In this document: positions 17,944 to 26,465 of the stretch, one piece after another | Numbering within the stretch: position 1 is the stretch's first letter | How the letters are laid out: every line of letters starts with the position of its first letter | Origin: Aeromonas veronii bv. veronii | GTDB lineage: Bacteria > Pseudomonadota > Gammaproteobacteria > Enterobacterales > Aeromonadaceae | Reading direction: 5' to 3' | DNA: 64,000 nucleotides | Assembly: GCF_000820225.1 (NCBI RefSeq) | Contig: NZ_CDDK01000031.1 | Location: 294,076-358,075 of the forward strand | The notes under the pieces: generated by a model | What the model was told of the DNA's origin: nothing | What the model saw: only the letters and a program-made list of their open reading frames with translations | The model's database searches: none | Made by a program: the position numbers and the translations under genes

Positions 17944-18361
17944 ATAATTCGTCCGTAAATCAGCCGCAGATGCCGGTTGTTACCTTGGGCAATATTTGCT
18001 CAACCCATGAGGCAGCGAAACCAGCGATCCGGGCGGGTTTTTTGCATTTTTTTGGAATAACCCGCGAGTAACTTAGACGGTTTGACCACGGGTGTAAATG
18101 ATTGAGTTATACAATTCCGCAATGTTTTGTGCAGATAACCACCAATTCAGCAGAGATAAATGATGATTTTCATCACAAAAATGGCCGGTGCGTCCGTACA
18201 TCTATTGGTATCATTACTTTAATTTCAACAACAACGCAACAAGCAGCATTTATCACTATTTCCAAAACAATCACCAGCCCCGAATGAGTAGTGAATATTT
18301 ATGTGAAATGGATGATAAACGGCAGCATATGCCGATGAATGAAAATTAAGCAGATATAAAT
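17944..18361. other. AT-rich intergenic region, promoter zone of the ABC operon
   Basis: About 420 bp with markedly lower GC than its surroundings and no supported gene. It holds a perfect short dyad TGATGA-TTT-TCATCA at 18161-18175. This overlaps an imperfect CRP-like pair (GATGA-N6-TCACA). It also holds several T/A tracts that could bind H-NS-like proteins. Confidence 0.4.
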
Positions 18362-18389
18362 CGGGGGATGCCAGAACGGTCATCCCCCG
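18362..18389 (-). terminator. Stem-loop after pgpA
   Basis: The 9-bp stem CGGGGGATG/CATCCCCCG lies 12 nt past the pgpA stop. On the minus strand it is followed by ATTTATAT, a weak U-rich tail. Confidence 0.6.
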
Positions 18390-18400
18390 GAAGATGGCTC

Positions 18401-18895
18401 TCAACCGAGCCAGAATGCCAGTAATTGCATACAAAACAGGGCGAACAGGCCGGCGATCAGATCGTCCAGCATGATGCCCAGGCCACCGTGGATCCGGCGA
18501 TCAAACCAGGAGATGGGCCAGGGCTTGAGCACATCAAACAACCTGAACAGCGCGAATCCCGCCACCACCCACTCCCAACCGGCTGGCGCGGCGATCATGG
18601 TGACGCCAAAACCGATCACCTCGTCCCAGACGATGGCGCCGTGATCCGGCATGCCGATGGCATCGGTGGCGCTCTGGCAGATACGGATCCCCACAACAAA
18701 ACCCACCGCCAGCAAGGCGATAAACCAGTGGGTCGGCAGCCCGCTCACCAGCAGGTAGAGCGGAATGGCCGCCAGGGTGCCCATGGTGCCCGGCGCCTTG
18801 GGGCTGAGACCGGAACCAAACCCCACCGCCAAAAAATGAAGCGGATTTTTCAGATCCAGTCGTGTCAGCTCGGGCTTTATCCTGAACAAACTCAT
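18401..18895 (-). CDS. pgpA: Phosphatidylglycerophosphatase A
   Basis: Inner-membrane phosphatase converting phosphatidylglycerophosphate to phosphatidylglycerol. The 164 aa (E. coli 172) show the PgpA features GSGLSPKAPGTMGTL near the N-terminus, DHGAIVWDEVIGF in the middle and RLFDVLKPWPISWFDRR, with GGLGIMLDDLIAG at the end. Several membrane helices are present. The start ATG overlaps the thiL stop (ATGA), so the two are translationally coupled. The nusB-thiL-pgpA order matches E. coli and Vibrio. It is the last gene of the unit. Confidence 0.95.
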   Translation of the reverse strand: MSLFRIKPELTRLDLKNPLHFLAVGFGSGLSPKAPGTMGTLAAIPLYLLVSGLPTHWFIALLAVGFVVGIRICQSATDAIGMPDHGAIVWDEVIGFGVTMIAAPAGWEWVVAGFALFRLFDVLKPWPISWFDRRIHGGLGIMLDDLIAGLFALFCMQLLAFWLG

Positions 18896-19851
18896 GCGAA
18901 GTGATCCCACCCTTTCAGTTGCAACTCGACCGCCTGGTCGCCACGCAGGTAGTCGATGCCCGGCTCGCCCGCCACGATGCGGCCGATGCGGCTGAACTTG
19001 ACCCCGCTGTGGGCCAGCGCCGTATCGAGCGCGCCGCGGTGCTCCTCCGGTACGGTGAAGCAAAGCTCGTAGTCATCGCCACCGGCCAGCGCCAGTTGCC
19101 ACGCCTCCTGCTCGCTCACCGCATCCTGCAGCACCGGCGAGAGCGGCAGCAGATCGAGATCGATCTGGGCCCGCACGCCGGAGGCCTTGAGGATATGGCC
19201 GAGATCCGATGCCAGCCCATCGGAGAGATCCAGCGCACTGCCCGCCAGTCCGCGCAGGGCCTGACCGGCCAGAATCCGGGGATGGGGGTGGTCGAGCCGT
19301 GGCAGCACAGCTGCCAGCTGGTTCTCGTTGAGAGTGCGTTTGCCCAGCAGATGGGAGAGCGCCAGCGCGGCATCTCCCAGAGTGCCGGTCACATAGATGC
19401 CGTCACCGGCTTTGGCACCGCTTCGCATCAGGGCACGTCCGGCAGGCACCGACCCCTTCACCGAAATGGTGATAGAGAGGGGCCCGCGGGTCATATCCCC
19501 GCCCACCAGCGCGACGTTGTAATACTCGGCCAGTTCCAGAAACCCTTCGGCAAACCCGGCAACCCAACCTTCGTTGATGGCAGGCAGGGTCAGCGCCAGC
19601 GACACCCAGCGCGGCTCGGCCCCCATGGCGGCGAGATCGGAGAGATTGACCGCCAGCGCCTTGTAGCCGAGATCCACCGGATCCATGTCGGGAAAGAAGT
19701 GTACGCCGCTCACCAGAGTGTCGGTGCTCACCGCCAGTTGGGTATCGGGGGGCAGGGTCAGCAGGGCACAGTCATCTCCAGGGCCCATCACCACGTCCTT
19801 GCGGGCGTGGGGGACCTTGAAGTACTTATCAATCAGCTCAAATTCACCCAT
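18892..19851 (-). CDS. thiL: Thiamine-monophosphate kinase
   Basis: Phosphorylates thiamin monophosphate to thiamin diphosphate with ATP. The product is about 319 aa (E. coli 325) and has the PurM-like fold motifs GPGDDCALL, STDTLVSGVHF, ALAVNLSDLAAMGA (AIR-synthase type) and GGDDYELCFTV. The start is ambiguous. ATG 19851 fits the family N-terminus (GEF-LI-KYF) but has no Shine-Dalgarno and follows a terminator-like hairpin. A TTG at 19869 is 8 nt from a good GAGGAG and would put the start inside that hairpin. nusB lies upstream; pgpA overlaps downstream. Confidence 0.93.
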   Translation of the reverse strand: MGEFELIDKYFKVPHARKDVVMGPGDDCALLTLPPDTQLAVSTDTLVSGVHFFPDMDPVDLGYKALAVNLSDLAAMGAEPRWVSLALTLPAINEGWVAGFAEGFLELAEYYNVALVGGDMTRGPLSITISVKGSVPAGRALMRSGAKAGDGIYVTGTLGDAALALSHLLGKRTLNENQLAAVLPRLDHPHPRILAGQALRGLAGSALDLSDGLASDLGHILKASGVRAQIDLDLLPLSPVLQDAVSEQEAWQLALAGGDDYELCFTVPEEHRGALDTALAHSGVKFSRIGRIVAGEPGIDYLRGDQAVELQLKGWDHFA

Positions 19852-19856
19852 ACAGT

Positions 19857-19879
19857 AAAAAGCCAGCAATAAGCTGGCT
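19857..19879 (-). terminator. Terminator/attenuator hairpin at the thiL start
   Basis: On the minus strand AGCCAGC-TTATT-GCTGGCT is followed by TTTT, 29 nt after the nusB stop. The U-tract ends 5 nt before the thiL ATG. It could partially terminate after nusB or regulate thiL translation. Confidence 0.6.
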
Positions 19880-19908
19880 CCTCTCTTAGATGCTGACGGA
19901 CAGCAGGA

Positions 19909-20322
19909 TCAACGCTTGTTCAGCGACTTGATCACCTTGTCCAGTACACCGTTGACAAACTTGTGGCTGTCATCGGCAGCAAAAGCTTTGGCCAGCTCGA
20001 TCGCTTCGTTGATGACCACGCGCGGCGGTACATCATCACGACGGGTCAGCTCGTAGGTCGCCAGACGCAGGATCGCCTTGTCCACCATGTCCACTTCTTC
20101 CAGCGGACGGGAGAGGAAAGGTGCAAACACCTTGTCCAGCTCGCTGCAGTGGAGGGCTACCCCGAACAGCAGATCGCGGAAATAGTTCAGGTCTACACCC
20201 TTGGTGTCCTGATCGATCTTGAACTGCTCTTCGATGTCACCCACGTTAGCCTTGGTCATCTGCCACTGGTAGATGGCCTGGGTGGCGCAATGGCGGGCTT
20301 TACGGCGCTCAGACGGTTTCAA
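19909..20322 (-). CDS. nusB: Transcription antitermination factor NusB
   Basis: RNA-binding component (with NusE/S10) of the rRNA antitermination complex. The 137-aa all-helical protein (E. coli 139) has the N-terminal Arg-rich RNA-binding region [19 protein letters not shown]. The conserved C-terminal block [10 protein letters not shown]...[28 protein letters not shown] is also present. It follows ribH by 14 nt, the conserved ribH-nusB pair. A terminator-like hairpin comes right after it. Confidence 0.96.
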   Translation of the reverse strand: MKPSERRKARHCATQAIYQWQMTKANVGDIEEQFKIDQDTKGVDLNYFRDLLFGVALHCSELDKVFAPFLSRPLEEVDMVDKAILRLATYELTRRDDVPPRVVINEAIELAKAFAADDSHKFVNGVLDKVIKSLNKR

Positions 20323-20336
20323 TGTACTTCTCCTCG

Positions 20337-20807
20337 TTACACGTCCAGTTCTTTCAGGACGTTGATCATTTCGAGCGCTGCCAGTGCAGCCTCTGCACCC
20401 TTGTTACCCGCCTTGGTACCTGCACGCTCGATGGCTTGTTCAATGTTTTCAGTGGTCAGCACACCGAAGGCAACGGGAATTTCATATTCCATCATTACCT
20501 GGGCCATGCCCTTGCTGTTCTCGTTTGCCACCAGGTCGAAGTGATAGGTGCCGCCACGGATGACAGTACCGACCGCCACGATGGCGTCGTATTGACCACT
20601 CTTGGCCAGCTTCTTGATGACCAATGGCATTTCAACCGCGCCCGGCACTTTTACCAGTGTCAGGTTGCTGTCCTGCACTTGACCTTGACGCTTCAGTACG
20701 TCCACCGCGCCGTTCACCAGACTGTCGTTGATGAAGCTGTTGAAACGGGCAACAACAATAGCAACGCGCGCCTCAGGAGCGGCGATATTTCCTTCGATAA
20801 CCTTCAT
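20337..20807 (-). CDS. ribH: 6,7-dimethyl-8-ribityllumazine synthase
   Basis: Penultimate step of riboflavin synthesis: joins 5-amino-6-ribitylaminouracil with 3,4-dihydroxy-2-butanone 4-phosphate. The 156 aa (E. coli 156) have the substrate motifs [30 protein letters not shown] (catalytic His) and the C-terminal GNKGAEAA. The start at 20807 has AGGA upstream. It probably has its own promoter (extended -10 at 20859-20864) and heads ribH-nusB-thiL-pgpA, after the ribBA terminator. Confidence 0.96.
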   Translation of the reverse strand: MKVIEGNIAAPEARVAIVVARFNSFINDSLVNGAVDVLKRQGQVQDSNLTLVKVPGAVEMPLVIKKLAKSGQYDAIVAVGTVIRGGTYHFDLVANENSKGMAQVMMEYEIPVAFGVLTTENIEQAIERAGTKAGNKGAEAALAALEMINVLKELDV

Positions 20808-20858
20808 TGGAAATCCTGTATCTGTGCAATCAAAAGGGCCGGAGTCAAAAGTGCGCAC

Positions 20859-20887
20859 ATTCTAGCACAACAGACCCACGACAAAAA
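20859..20887 (-). promoter_or_regulatory. Promoter of ribH-nusB-thiL-pgpA
   Basis: On the minus strand TTTTTG is followed by 17 nt and TAGAAT, with an extended -10 TGC. The -35 lies in the T-tract of the preceding terminator. Confidence 0.5.
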
Positions 20888-20911
20888 CCATGGCCGCAAT
20901 AGACGGCCATG
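20882..20911 (-). terminator. Terminator downstream of ribBA and its remnant
   Basis: The 8-bp stem CATGGCCG/CGGCCATG has a 7-nt loop and is followed on the minus strand by GTTTTTG. Confidence 0.75.
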
Positions 20912-20937
20912 ATCGCGATTTAACCAGTCCGGCGCGC

Positions 20938-21006
20938 TTACTCGCCGGTAAATTCCACGACTTCCAGACCGAAACCACCCGGAAGGGAATGGTACTTCTC
21001 TGGTGG
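20938..21006 (-). pseudogene. Remnant duplicate of the ribBA 3' end
   Basis: The segment directly after the ribBA stop again encodes the family C-terminus in frame: EKYHS then [13 protein letters not shown] and TAA. The intact gene ends in [21 protein letters not shown]. About 22 codons are recognisable, with several amino-acid changes and one extra codon. It has no start and is non-functional. It looks like the tail of a displaced or donor ribBA allele left after recombination. Confidence 0.75.
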
Positions 21007-21010
21007 AACT

Positions 21011-22120
21011 TTACTCGCCGATGTACTCAACCACTTCCAGACCGAAACCACCGAGGGCATGGTACTTCTTCGGCGAGCTCAACAGGCGCATCTTGCTCAC
21101 GCCGAGCGCCTTGAGGATCTGGGAGCCCACGCCAACCCGGCGCGAGGTGCCCTGCCACTTGGCTCCTTCCGGTGCTAGCCCCTTGTCGGCGGCTTCAAAA
21201 CCCTTGACCCTAGCCAGCAGCTCGGCGCCATGGGATTCCGCCCCCAAAATCACCAGCACGCCGCCTTCGTCAGCAATGCGGGCCATGGATTTGGGCAGCG
21301 GCCAGCTGCGGGCGGCGTGGCGGTCGGTCAGCAGTAGATCGCTCAGCACATCGTGCAGATGGACGCGCACCAGAGTCGGCTGATCGGCCTGTACCTCACC
21401 CTTTTTCAGGGCGAAGTGAACCTGATTGTCGATGGTATCGCGGAAGGTGATGAGGTCGAACTCGCCAAACTCGGTGGGCAGCTTGCACTCGGCCACCTTC
21501 TCGACCGTGGTCTCGTGCTGGTTGCGGTACTCGATAAGGTCGGCGATGGTGCCAAGCTTGATGCCATGCTCCTCGGCAAAGATCTCCAAGTCAGGACGGC
21601 GCGCCATGGTGCCATCTTCGTTAAGGATCTCGACGATGACGGCGGCAGGCTCGAAACCGGCCAGACGGGCCAGATCGCAACCGGCTTCGGTGTGGCCGGC
21701 ACGGGTCAGCACACCGCCATCCTGCGCCATCAGCGGGAAGATGTGGCCCGGCTGCACCAGATCGGCCGCCTTGGCATTGGCCGCCACAGCCGCCTGCACG
21801 GTCACCGCACGATCGGCAGCTGAGATACCTGTGGTCACCCCTTCTGCCGCCTCGATGGAGACGGTAAAGGCGGTGGAGAACTGGGCATTGTTGCGATCCA
21901 CCATCAGCGGCAGCGCCAATTGCTTGCAGCGATCCCGGGTCAGAGTCAGGCAGATGAGGCCACGGCCGTAGCGGGCCATGAAGTTGATATCCTCCGGACG
22001 GACGCAGGAGGCGGCCATGATGAGGTCCCCTTCGTTCTCCCTGTCCTCGTCATCCATCAGGATCACCATCTTGCCAGCCTTGATGTCGGCAATGATTTCC
22101 TGGGTTGTGCTCAGCGCCAT
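21011..22120 (-). CDS. ribB: 3,4-dihydroxy-2-butanone-4-phosphate synthase with degenerate GTP cyclohydrolase II-like domain (RibBX type)
   Basis: The N-terminal domain (about 1-205) is an intact DHBP synthase making the four-carbon riboflavin precursor from ribulose 5-phosphate, with [12 protein letters not shown] and [16 protein letters not shown]. The C-terminal domain (about 210-369) resembles RibA ([32 protein letters not shown]). It lacks the three zinc cysteines of SECLTGD...CDC and the RQEGRGIG loop, and there is no Cys at all after about residue 213. GTP cyclohydrolase II activity is therefore not expected. Such hybrids are described in Proteobacteria as RibBX. A true ribA must lie elsewhere. 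It follows ribE; a tail remnant lies just downstream. Confidence 0.92.
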   Translation of the reverse strand: MALSTTQEIIADIKAGKMVILMDDEDRENEGDLIMAASCVRPEDINFMARYGRGLICLTLTRDRCKQLALPLMVDRNNAQFSTAFTVSIEAAEGVTTGISAADRAVTVQAAVAANAKAADLVQPGHIFPLMAQDGGVLTRAGHTEAGCDLARLAGFEPAAVIVEILNEDGTMARRPDLEIFAEEHGIKLGTIADLIEYRNQHETTVEKVAECKLPTEFGEFDLITFRDTIDNQVHFALKKGEVQADQPTLVRVHLHDVLSDLLLTDRHAARSWPLPKSMARIADEGGVLVILGAESHGAELLARVKGFEAADKGLAPEGAKWQGTSRRVGVGSQILKALGVSKMRLLSSPKKYHALGGFGLEVVEYIGE

Positions 22121-22269
22121 GGGCTACTCCATCAGTGTGCTTGGGGGTTGAGCCAGCAGGCTCAACGCAAATGCGAGTGTATGTTGCTCTAGATTGGGGC
22201 TCGCGGCTCCATTTCAATCAGAGCGGGATCACAGAAAATCGTTTTGGGGGCCAGATTCAGCGCTCACCG

Positions 22270-22923
22270 TCAGAGAAAACCAGCCTTGGCCAGCGTCTCC
22301 ATGGTCAGGGTCGAGGCGCTGCTCTCCTGACTTTTCCCCATCATCAGCCGCTCCAGATAGCGGGCGATCTGATCCACCTCGAGGTTGACCTTGTGGCCCG
22401 GCTTCCAGCTGGCGATGGTGGTCTCCTGGGCGGTGTGGGGCACGATCGTCAGGCGGAAAAGGTCCCCCTGCACCGCGTTGACGGTGAGGCTGATGCCATC
22501 CACCGCAATGGAGCCTTTCTCGGCGATATAGCGGGAGAGCTCGCCCGGCGCCTTGATCCAGTACTCGATAGCGCGGCCGCTGCTGGAGACACTTTTCACT
22601 TCCCCTACCCCGTCCACATGGCCGGAGACCAGATGGCCGCCGAGGCGGGAGGTGGGCATCAGCGCCTTCTCGAGGTTGACCCGATCGCCCACTCTGGCGG
22701 CGGCAAAGCCGGTACGGGAGAGGGTTTCCAGCGACACGTCGGCGGTATAGCTCTTGTCGCCGAGCGCCACGACGGTGAGGCAGACGCCGTTGGTGGCAAT
22801 GGAGTCGCCCAGCTTGACGTCGCTAAAATCCAGACCTGGTGCGTGGACGGTGAGAGCCATGTCATCGCCCTGACGGCGCAGCTCGGCCAGGGTTCCCACC
22901 GCTTCGATAATTCCGGTAAACAT
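22270..22923 (-). CDS. ribE: Riboflavin synthase alpha subunit
   Basis: Dismutates 6,7-dimethyl-8-ribityllumazine to riboflavin. The 217 aa (E. coli RibC 213) are two tandem lumazine-binding barrels, starting MFTGIIEAVG. The repeat motifs are SIATNGVCLTV and SIAVDGISLTVN, each followed by sequences such as SGHVDGVG and HTAQETTI. The start at 22923 has AAGGTGAT upstream. It lies between ribD and ribBA on the same strand, with 55 nt to ribD and about 150 nt before ribBA. Confidence 0.95.
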   Translation of the reverse strand: MFTGIIEAVGTLAELRRQGDDMALTVHAPGLDFSDVKLGDSIATNGVCLTVVALGDKSYTADVSLETLSRTGFAAARVGDRVNLEKALMPTSRLGGHLVSGHVDGVGEVKSVSSSGRAIEYWIKAPGELSRYIAEKGSIAVDGISLTVNAVQGDLFRLTIVPHTAQETTIASWKPGHKVNLEVDQIARYLERLMMGKSQESSASTLTMETLAKAGFL

Positions 22924-22978
22924 GCAGATCACCTTGCTGATGACGGGGGCTGATTATGCCCCCTTGAACATTGATAAA

Positions 22979-24088
22979 TCAGGCTATTTTGGCGGTAATG
23001 CGAATATCCTGCCCCACCATGCGCACATCCTTGATGGCGAGCTTGGGCGCCTGGAACAGCCGGGTCAGGCCGGGCAGATGGAACAGGCCACGCCCCTCGT
23101 CACCCATCAATTTTGGAGCCTGATAGAGCACCAGCTCATCCACCAGCCCTTTTTCCAGCAGAGCGCCGCACAGCCGCGGGCCCGCCTCGACCAGCACCGA
23201 GTTGACGTTCTGTTTGGCCAGCAGCATGAAGAGGCTGACCAGATCCAGCTTGCCATCCAGCAGCGGCAGCTCCAACTGCTGCACCCACTCGGGCCACTCG
23301 CCGGACGCCTTGTGACGGGCCAGCAGCACCGGGCTCTCGTTCTGGAACAGCGGCAGCTCTGGGGTAAGCCGGTTTTGCGAATCGACGATGACCCGCAGCG
23401 GCTGGCGCAGGGTCTCCTTGGGATAACTTACCTTGACCGAGGGGGGCAGCTCGTCCCAGCGCACGGTCAGGGAGGCACCATCGGCCAGCACGGTTTCAGC
23501 GCTGGAGAGCACCGCATCGTGACGGGCCCGCAGCCGCTGCACGTCGCGGCGTGCATCCGGGGAGGTGATCCACTGGCTCTCGCCGCTCGCCATGGCGGTG
23601 CGGCCATCGAGGCTGGCCCCCAGCTTGACGGTCACCCGCGGGAAGGCGGTACGCATCCGCTTGAAAAAGCCCGGGTTGAGCGCTTCGGCTTCGCTCGCCA
23701 GCAGGCCGAAATCGGTCTTGATGCCCGCTTCGGAGAGCATACGCAGGCCACGCCCACCCACCTGGGGATTGGGATCGACCATGGCTGCTACCACCCGGGC
23801 CACGCCGGCGTTGATCAGCGCCTCGGCGCAGGGGGGAGTACGACCGTGATGGGAGCAGGGTTCGAGGGTCACATAGGCGGTGGCGCCACGGGCGTTGTCA
23901 CCGGCGGCGCGCAGGGCGTAAACCTCGGCATGGGGCTCGCCCGCCTTCTGATGCCACCCTTCGCCAACCACCACGCCATCTTTGACCAGCACGGCGCCGA
24001 CGCAGGGGTTGGGGGCCGTGGTGTAGCGGCCGCGGCGGGCCAGTTCGAGGGCCCGACTCATCCATTGGTAATCATCTTGACTAAACAT
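22979..24088 (-). CDS. ribD: Bifunctional pyrimidine deaminase/reductase RibD
   Basis: Second and third steps of riboflavin synthesis: zinc-dependent deamination, then NADPH reduction of the ribosylamino pyrimidine. The 369 aa match E. coli (367). The N-terminal cytidine-deaminase fold has zinc ligands in HAEVYAL and PCSHHGRTPPC. The C-terminal reductase domain begins at VTVKLGASLDGRTAM and includes the GPRLCGALLEKGLVDEL region. It is downstream of nrdR; a decayed nrdR tail lies in the 200-nt gap. The nrdR-ribD-ribE order is the common gammaproteobacterial one. Confidence 0.96.
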   Translation of the reverse strand: MFSQDDYQWMSRALELARRGRYTTAPNPCVGAVLVKDGVVVGEGWHQKAGEPHAEVYALRAAGDNARGATAYVTLEPCSHHGRTPPCAEALINAGVARVVAAMVDPNPQVGGRGLRMLSEAGIKTDFGLLASEAEALNPGFFKRMRTAFPRVTVKLGASLDGRTAMASGESQWITSPDARRDVQRLRARHDAVLSSAETVLADGASLTVRWDELPPSVKVSYPKETLRQPLRVIVDSQNRLTPELPLFQNESPVLLARHKASGEWPEWVQQLELPLLDGKLDLVSLFMLLAKQNVNSVLVEAGPRLCGALLEKGLVDELVLYQAPKLMGDEGRGLFHLPGLTRLFQAPKLAIKDVRMVGQDIRITAKIA

Positions 24089-24186
24089 CCGGGCTCCTTT
24101 GACAACACGTCTCGGCTTTACGCAGTATCGTAGGTTCGATTAGCGCAGCGTAATCGGACGCGGCAACATGGGTGAGAATGGCGGTT

Positions 24187-24286
24187 TACTTCTCCAGCTT
24201 GGCGATCTCTTCGCCGAACTCGCGAATATCTTCGTGTCCTGAGGTAGAGAGGGGCGAAGCGGATATCCACTTGCCCATCCGATACC
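24187..24286 (-). pseudogene. Remnant duplicate of the nrdR 3' end
   Basis: About 100 nt directly after nrdR repeats the gene's 3' end. The last 14 codons ([14 protein letters not shown]) and a stop are identical in protein, but four codons and the stop differ only at synonymous positions. Further upstream the match continues with indels (KVAYIRFAS region) and frame is lost. It has no start and is non-functional. Synonymous-only differences imply it came from a gene that was functional until recently, such as an orthologous allele. Confidence 0.82.
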
Positions 24287-24287
24287 A

Positions 24288-24737
24288 TCATTTCTCCAAT
24301 TTGGCGATCTCTTCACCGAACTCGCGAATATCTTCGAAGCTGCGATAGACGGAGGCAAAGCGAATATAGGCCACCTTGTCCAGACTCTTGAGCTCATCCA
24401 TCACCAGATTGCCCACCAGCTCGGAGGCGACTTCGCGCTCGCCGGTGGCACGCAGGCGGGATTTGATATGGTTGACCGCCTTTTCGATGGCCTCCATGCT
24501 CACCGGCCGCTTCTCCAGCGCCCGCAGGATGCCGGCGCGCAGCTTGTCTTCGTTGAACGGCTCGCGGGAGCCGTTGGACTTGATGACGCGGGGCATCACC
24601 AGCTCGGCCATCTCGAAGGTGGTAAAACGCTCGTGACAGAGCAGACACTCACGACGGCGGCGCACCTGATGGCCTTCTGCCACCAGACGGGAATCGATCA
24701 CCTTGGTATCAACCGCACTACAGAATGGGCAATGCAT
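24288..24737 (-). CDS. nrdR: Transcriptional repressor NrdR
   Basis: Nucleotide-responsive repressor of ribonucleotide reductase genes. The 149 aa (E. coli 149) have an N-terminal zinc ribbon with MHCPFC and [12 protein letters not shown], with the RRRREC basic patch between, then an ATP-cone domain (about 49-139; [20 protein letters not shown]). The C-terminus is [14 protein letters not shown]. It is upstream of ribD as in most gammaproteobacteria. An extra copy of its last codons is found immediately downstream. Confidence 0.96.
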   Translation of the reverse strand: MHCPFCSAVDTKVIDSRLVAEGHQVRRRRECLLCHERFTTFEMAELVMPRVIKSNGSREPFNEDKLRAGILRALEKRPVSMEAIEKAVNHIKSRLRATGEREVASELVGNLVMDELKSLDKVAYIRFASVYRSFEDIREFGEEIAKLEK

Positions 24738-24830
24738 CGGACCTCCGGCGTTAATGGAATAGGGACCGGCCCGGCGGGCCAGGATCTAGGTCGGCCAGTG
24801 TAGCACGGCCATCCAAAACCGGTAAAAGCC

Positions 24831-24862
24831 AGAAAAAACAATGCCACCCGCAGGTGGCATTG
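24831..24862 (-). terminator. Terminator of glyA
   Basis: On the minus strand CAATGCCACC-TGCG-GGTGGCATTG is followed by TTTTTT, about 26 nt after the glyA stop. Confidence 0.9.
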
Positions 24863-24887
24863 GTCTCAAAGCGAACGGTCTGACTTA

Positions 24888-26141
24888 TCAGCCATAAACT
24901 GGGAAGCGGCGGCAGATATCCAGCACCTTCTCGCGTACGGTGGCCAGCACGGCATCGTTGTCGTGGTTGTCCAGTACGTCGCAGATCCAGTGGGTCAGCT
25001 CGATGGACTCGGCTTCCTTGAAACCGCGGCGGGTGATGGCCGGGGTACCGATCCGCACACCGGAGGTGACGAACGGGGAGCGCGGGTCGTTGGGCACGGA
25101 GTTCTTGTTGACTGTGATGTTGGCTTTGCCCAGCGCAGCGTCAGCATCCTTACCGGTCAGCTCGCGGCCGATCAGATCAACCAGCATCAGGTGGTTGTCG
25201 GTACCGCCGGAGACGATCTTGTAACCGCGCTCGATAAAGGTGGCGGCCATCGCCTTGGCGTTTTTCACGACCTGAGCCTGATAGGTCTTGAACTCCGGCT
25301 CCAGCGCCTCTTTGAAGGCAACGGCTTTACCGGCGATGACGTGCATCAGCGGGCCACCCTGACCACCCGGGAAGACGGCAGAGTTGAGCTTCTTGTAGAG
25401 CTCCTCGTCGTCAGCGGCGGAGAGGATCAGACCACCGCGCGGACCGGCCAGGGTCTTGTGGGTGGTGGAGGTGACCACGTGAGCGTGGGGCACCGGGTTC
25501 GGGTAGACGCCAGCGGCAATCAGACCAGCCACGTGGGCCATGTCGACGAACAGGTAGGCACCGACCTTGTCGGCGATTTCGCGCATGCGGGCCCAGTCAA
25601 CGATGCCGGAGTAGGCAGAGAAGCCACCGATCATCATCTTCGGCTTGTGCTCGACAGCCTGACGTTCCATGTCGTCGTAATCGATCTTGCCGGACTCATC
25701 GATACCATAAGGCACGATGTTGTAAAGCTTGCCGGAGAAGTTGACCGGGGAGCCGTGGGTCAGGTGACCGCCGTGGGCCAGGTTCATGCCCAGTACGGTG
25801 TCGCCCGGCTGCAGCAGAGCCATGTAAACGGCGCTGTTGGCCTGGGAGCCGGAGTGCGGCTGCACGTTGGCGTAAGTGGCACCGAACAGCTCTTTGGCGC
25901 GCTCGATAGCCAGGGTTTCGACCACATCCACATACTCGCAACCACCGTAGTAACGCTTGGAGGGGTAACCTTCAGCGTACTTGTTGGTCAGCTGGGAGCC
26001 CTGGGCTTCCATGACACGGGGGCTGGTGTAGTTCTCAGACGCAATCAGCTCGATATGCTCTTCCTGACGACGGGTTTCGTCTGTGATGGCCTGCCACAAT
26101 TGCGGATCATAATTGGCGATGGTCATGTCACGTTTCAACAT
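24888..26141 (-). CDS. glyA: Serine hydroxymethyltransferase
   Basis: PLP enzyme interconverting serine and glycine with tetrahydrofolate; the main source of one-carbon units. The 417 aa equal E. coli GlyA. Visible motifs are [43 protein letters not shown] and the PLP-lysine motif [16 protein letters not shown]. The start at 26141 has AGGAGAG upstream; the longer frame to 26213 is discounted. It is monocistronic with its own terminator. I see no glycine riboswitch in its leader and cannot place PurR/MetR sites confidently. Confidence 0.97.
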   Translation of the reverse strand: MLKRDMTIANYDPQLWQAITDETRRQEEHIELIASENYTSPRVMEAQGSQLTNKYAEGYPSKRYYGGCEYVDVVETLAIERAKELFGATYANVQPHSGSQANSAVYMALLQPGDTVLGMNLAHGGHLTHGSPVNFSGKLYNIVPYGIDESGKIDYDDMERQAVEHKPKMMIGGFSAYSGIVDWARMREIADKVGAYLFVDMAHVAGLIAAGVYPNPVPHAHVVTSTTHKTLAGPRGGLILSAADDEELYKKLNSAVFPGGQGGPLMHVIAGKAVAFKEALEPEFKTYQAQVVKNAKAMAATFIERGYKIVSGGTDNHLMLVDLIGRELTGKDADAALGKANITVNKNSVPNDPRSPFVTSGVRIGTPAITRRGFKEAESIELTHWICDVLDNHDNDAVLATVREKVLDICRRFPVYG

Positions 26142-26465
26142 CCGTTTCTCTCCTGAAAATCGTTTGCGCGTTAGGTGAAGTGGGCGCGGGCATTGTAACG
26201 TGAGCTGGATCAAAGAGACAGTCCAACCACCTAAAAAAATGTTGAATTTATGTTGTAAAAAGCAAGATTCCCTCCCCGTTCAATATCCTGGCCGCTCCGC
26301 CAAACGGCACATTTTTCATCCCGCTGCGGGCGGGCAAAACCCGAAGGGGATCACAACGCCCTCTTTATCCATCCTGTAACATATTCATTCGAAACAAATT
26401 TAATGATGATGGAGCTGATTGCAGCCATGCATCCGAGGGGCTGCACCTAACCGGAGGAGTTCAAG

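Noticed and set aside
18102-18287. 61-codon reading frame in the AT-rich gap
   Set aside because: It has no Shine-Dalgarno, low complexity and no motif; it is expected by chance in AT-rich DNA.
22121-22269. Possible FMN riboswitch before ribBA
   Set aside because: The conserved RFN-element blocks are not visible; only a short GTTGAGCC/GGCTCAAC hairpin and a plausible promoter are seen.
26142-26465. Possible glycine riboswitch in the glyA leader
   Set aside because: No tandem aptamer cores or expression-platform terminator are seen; the region reads as ordinary divergent promoters.
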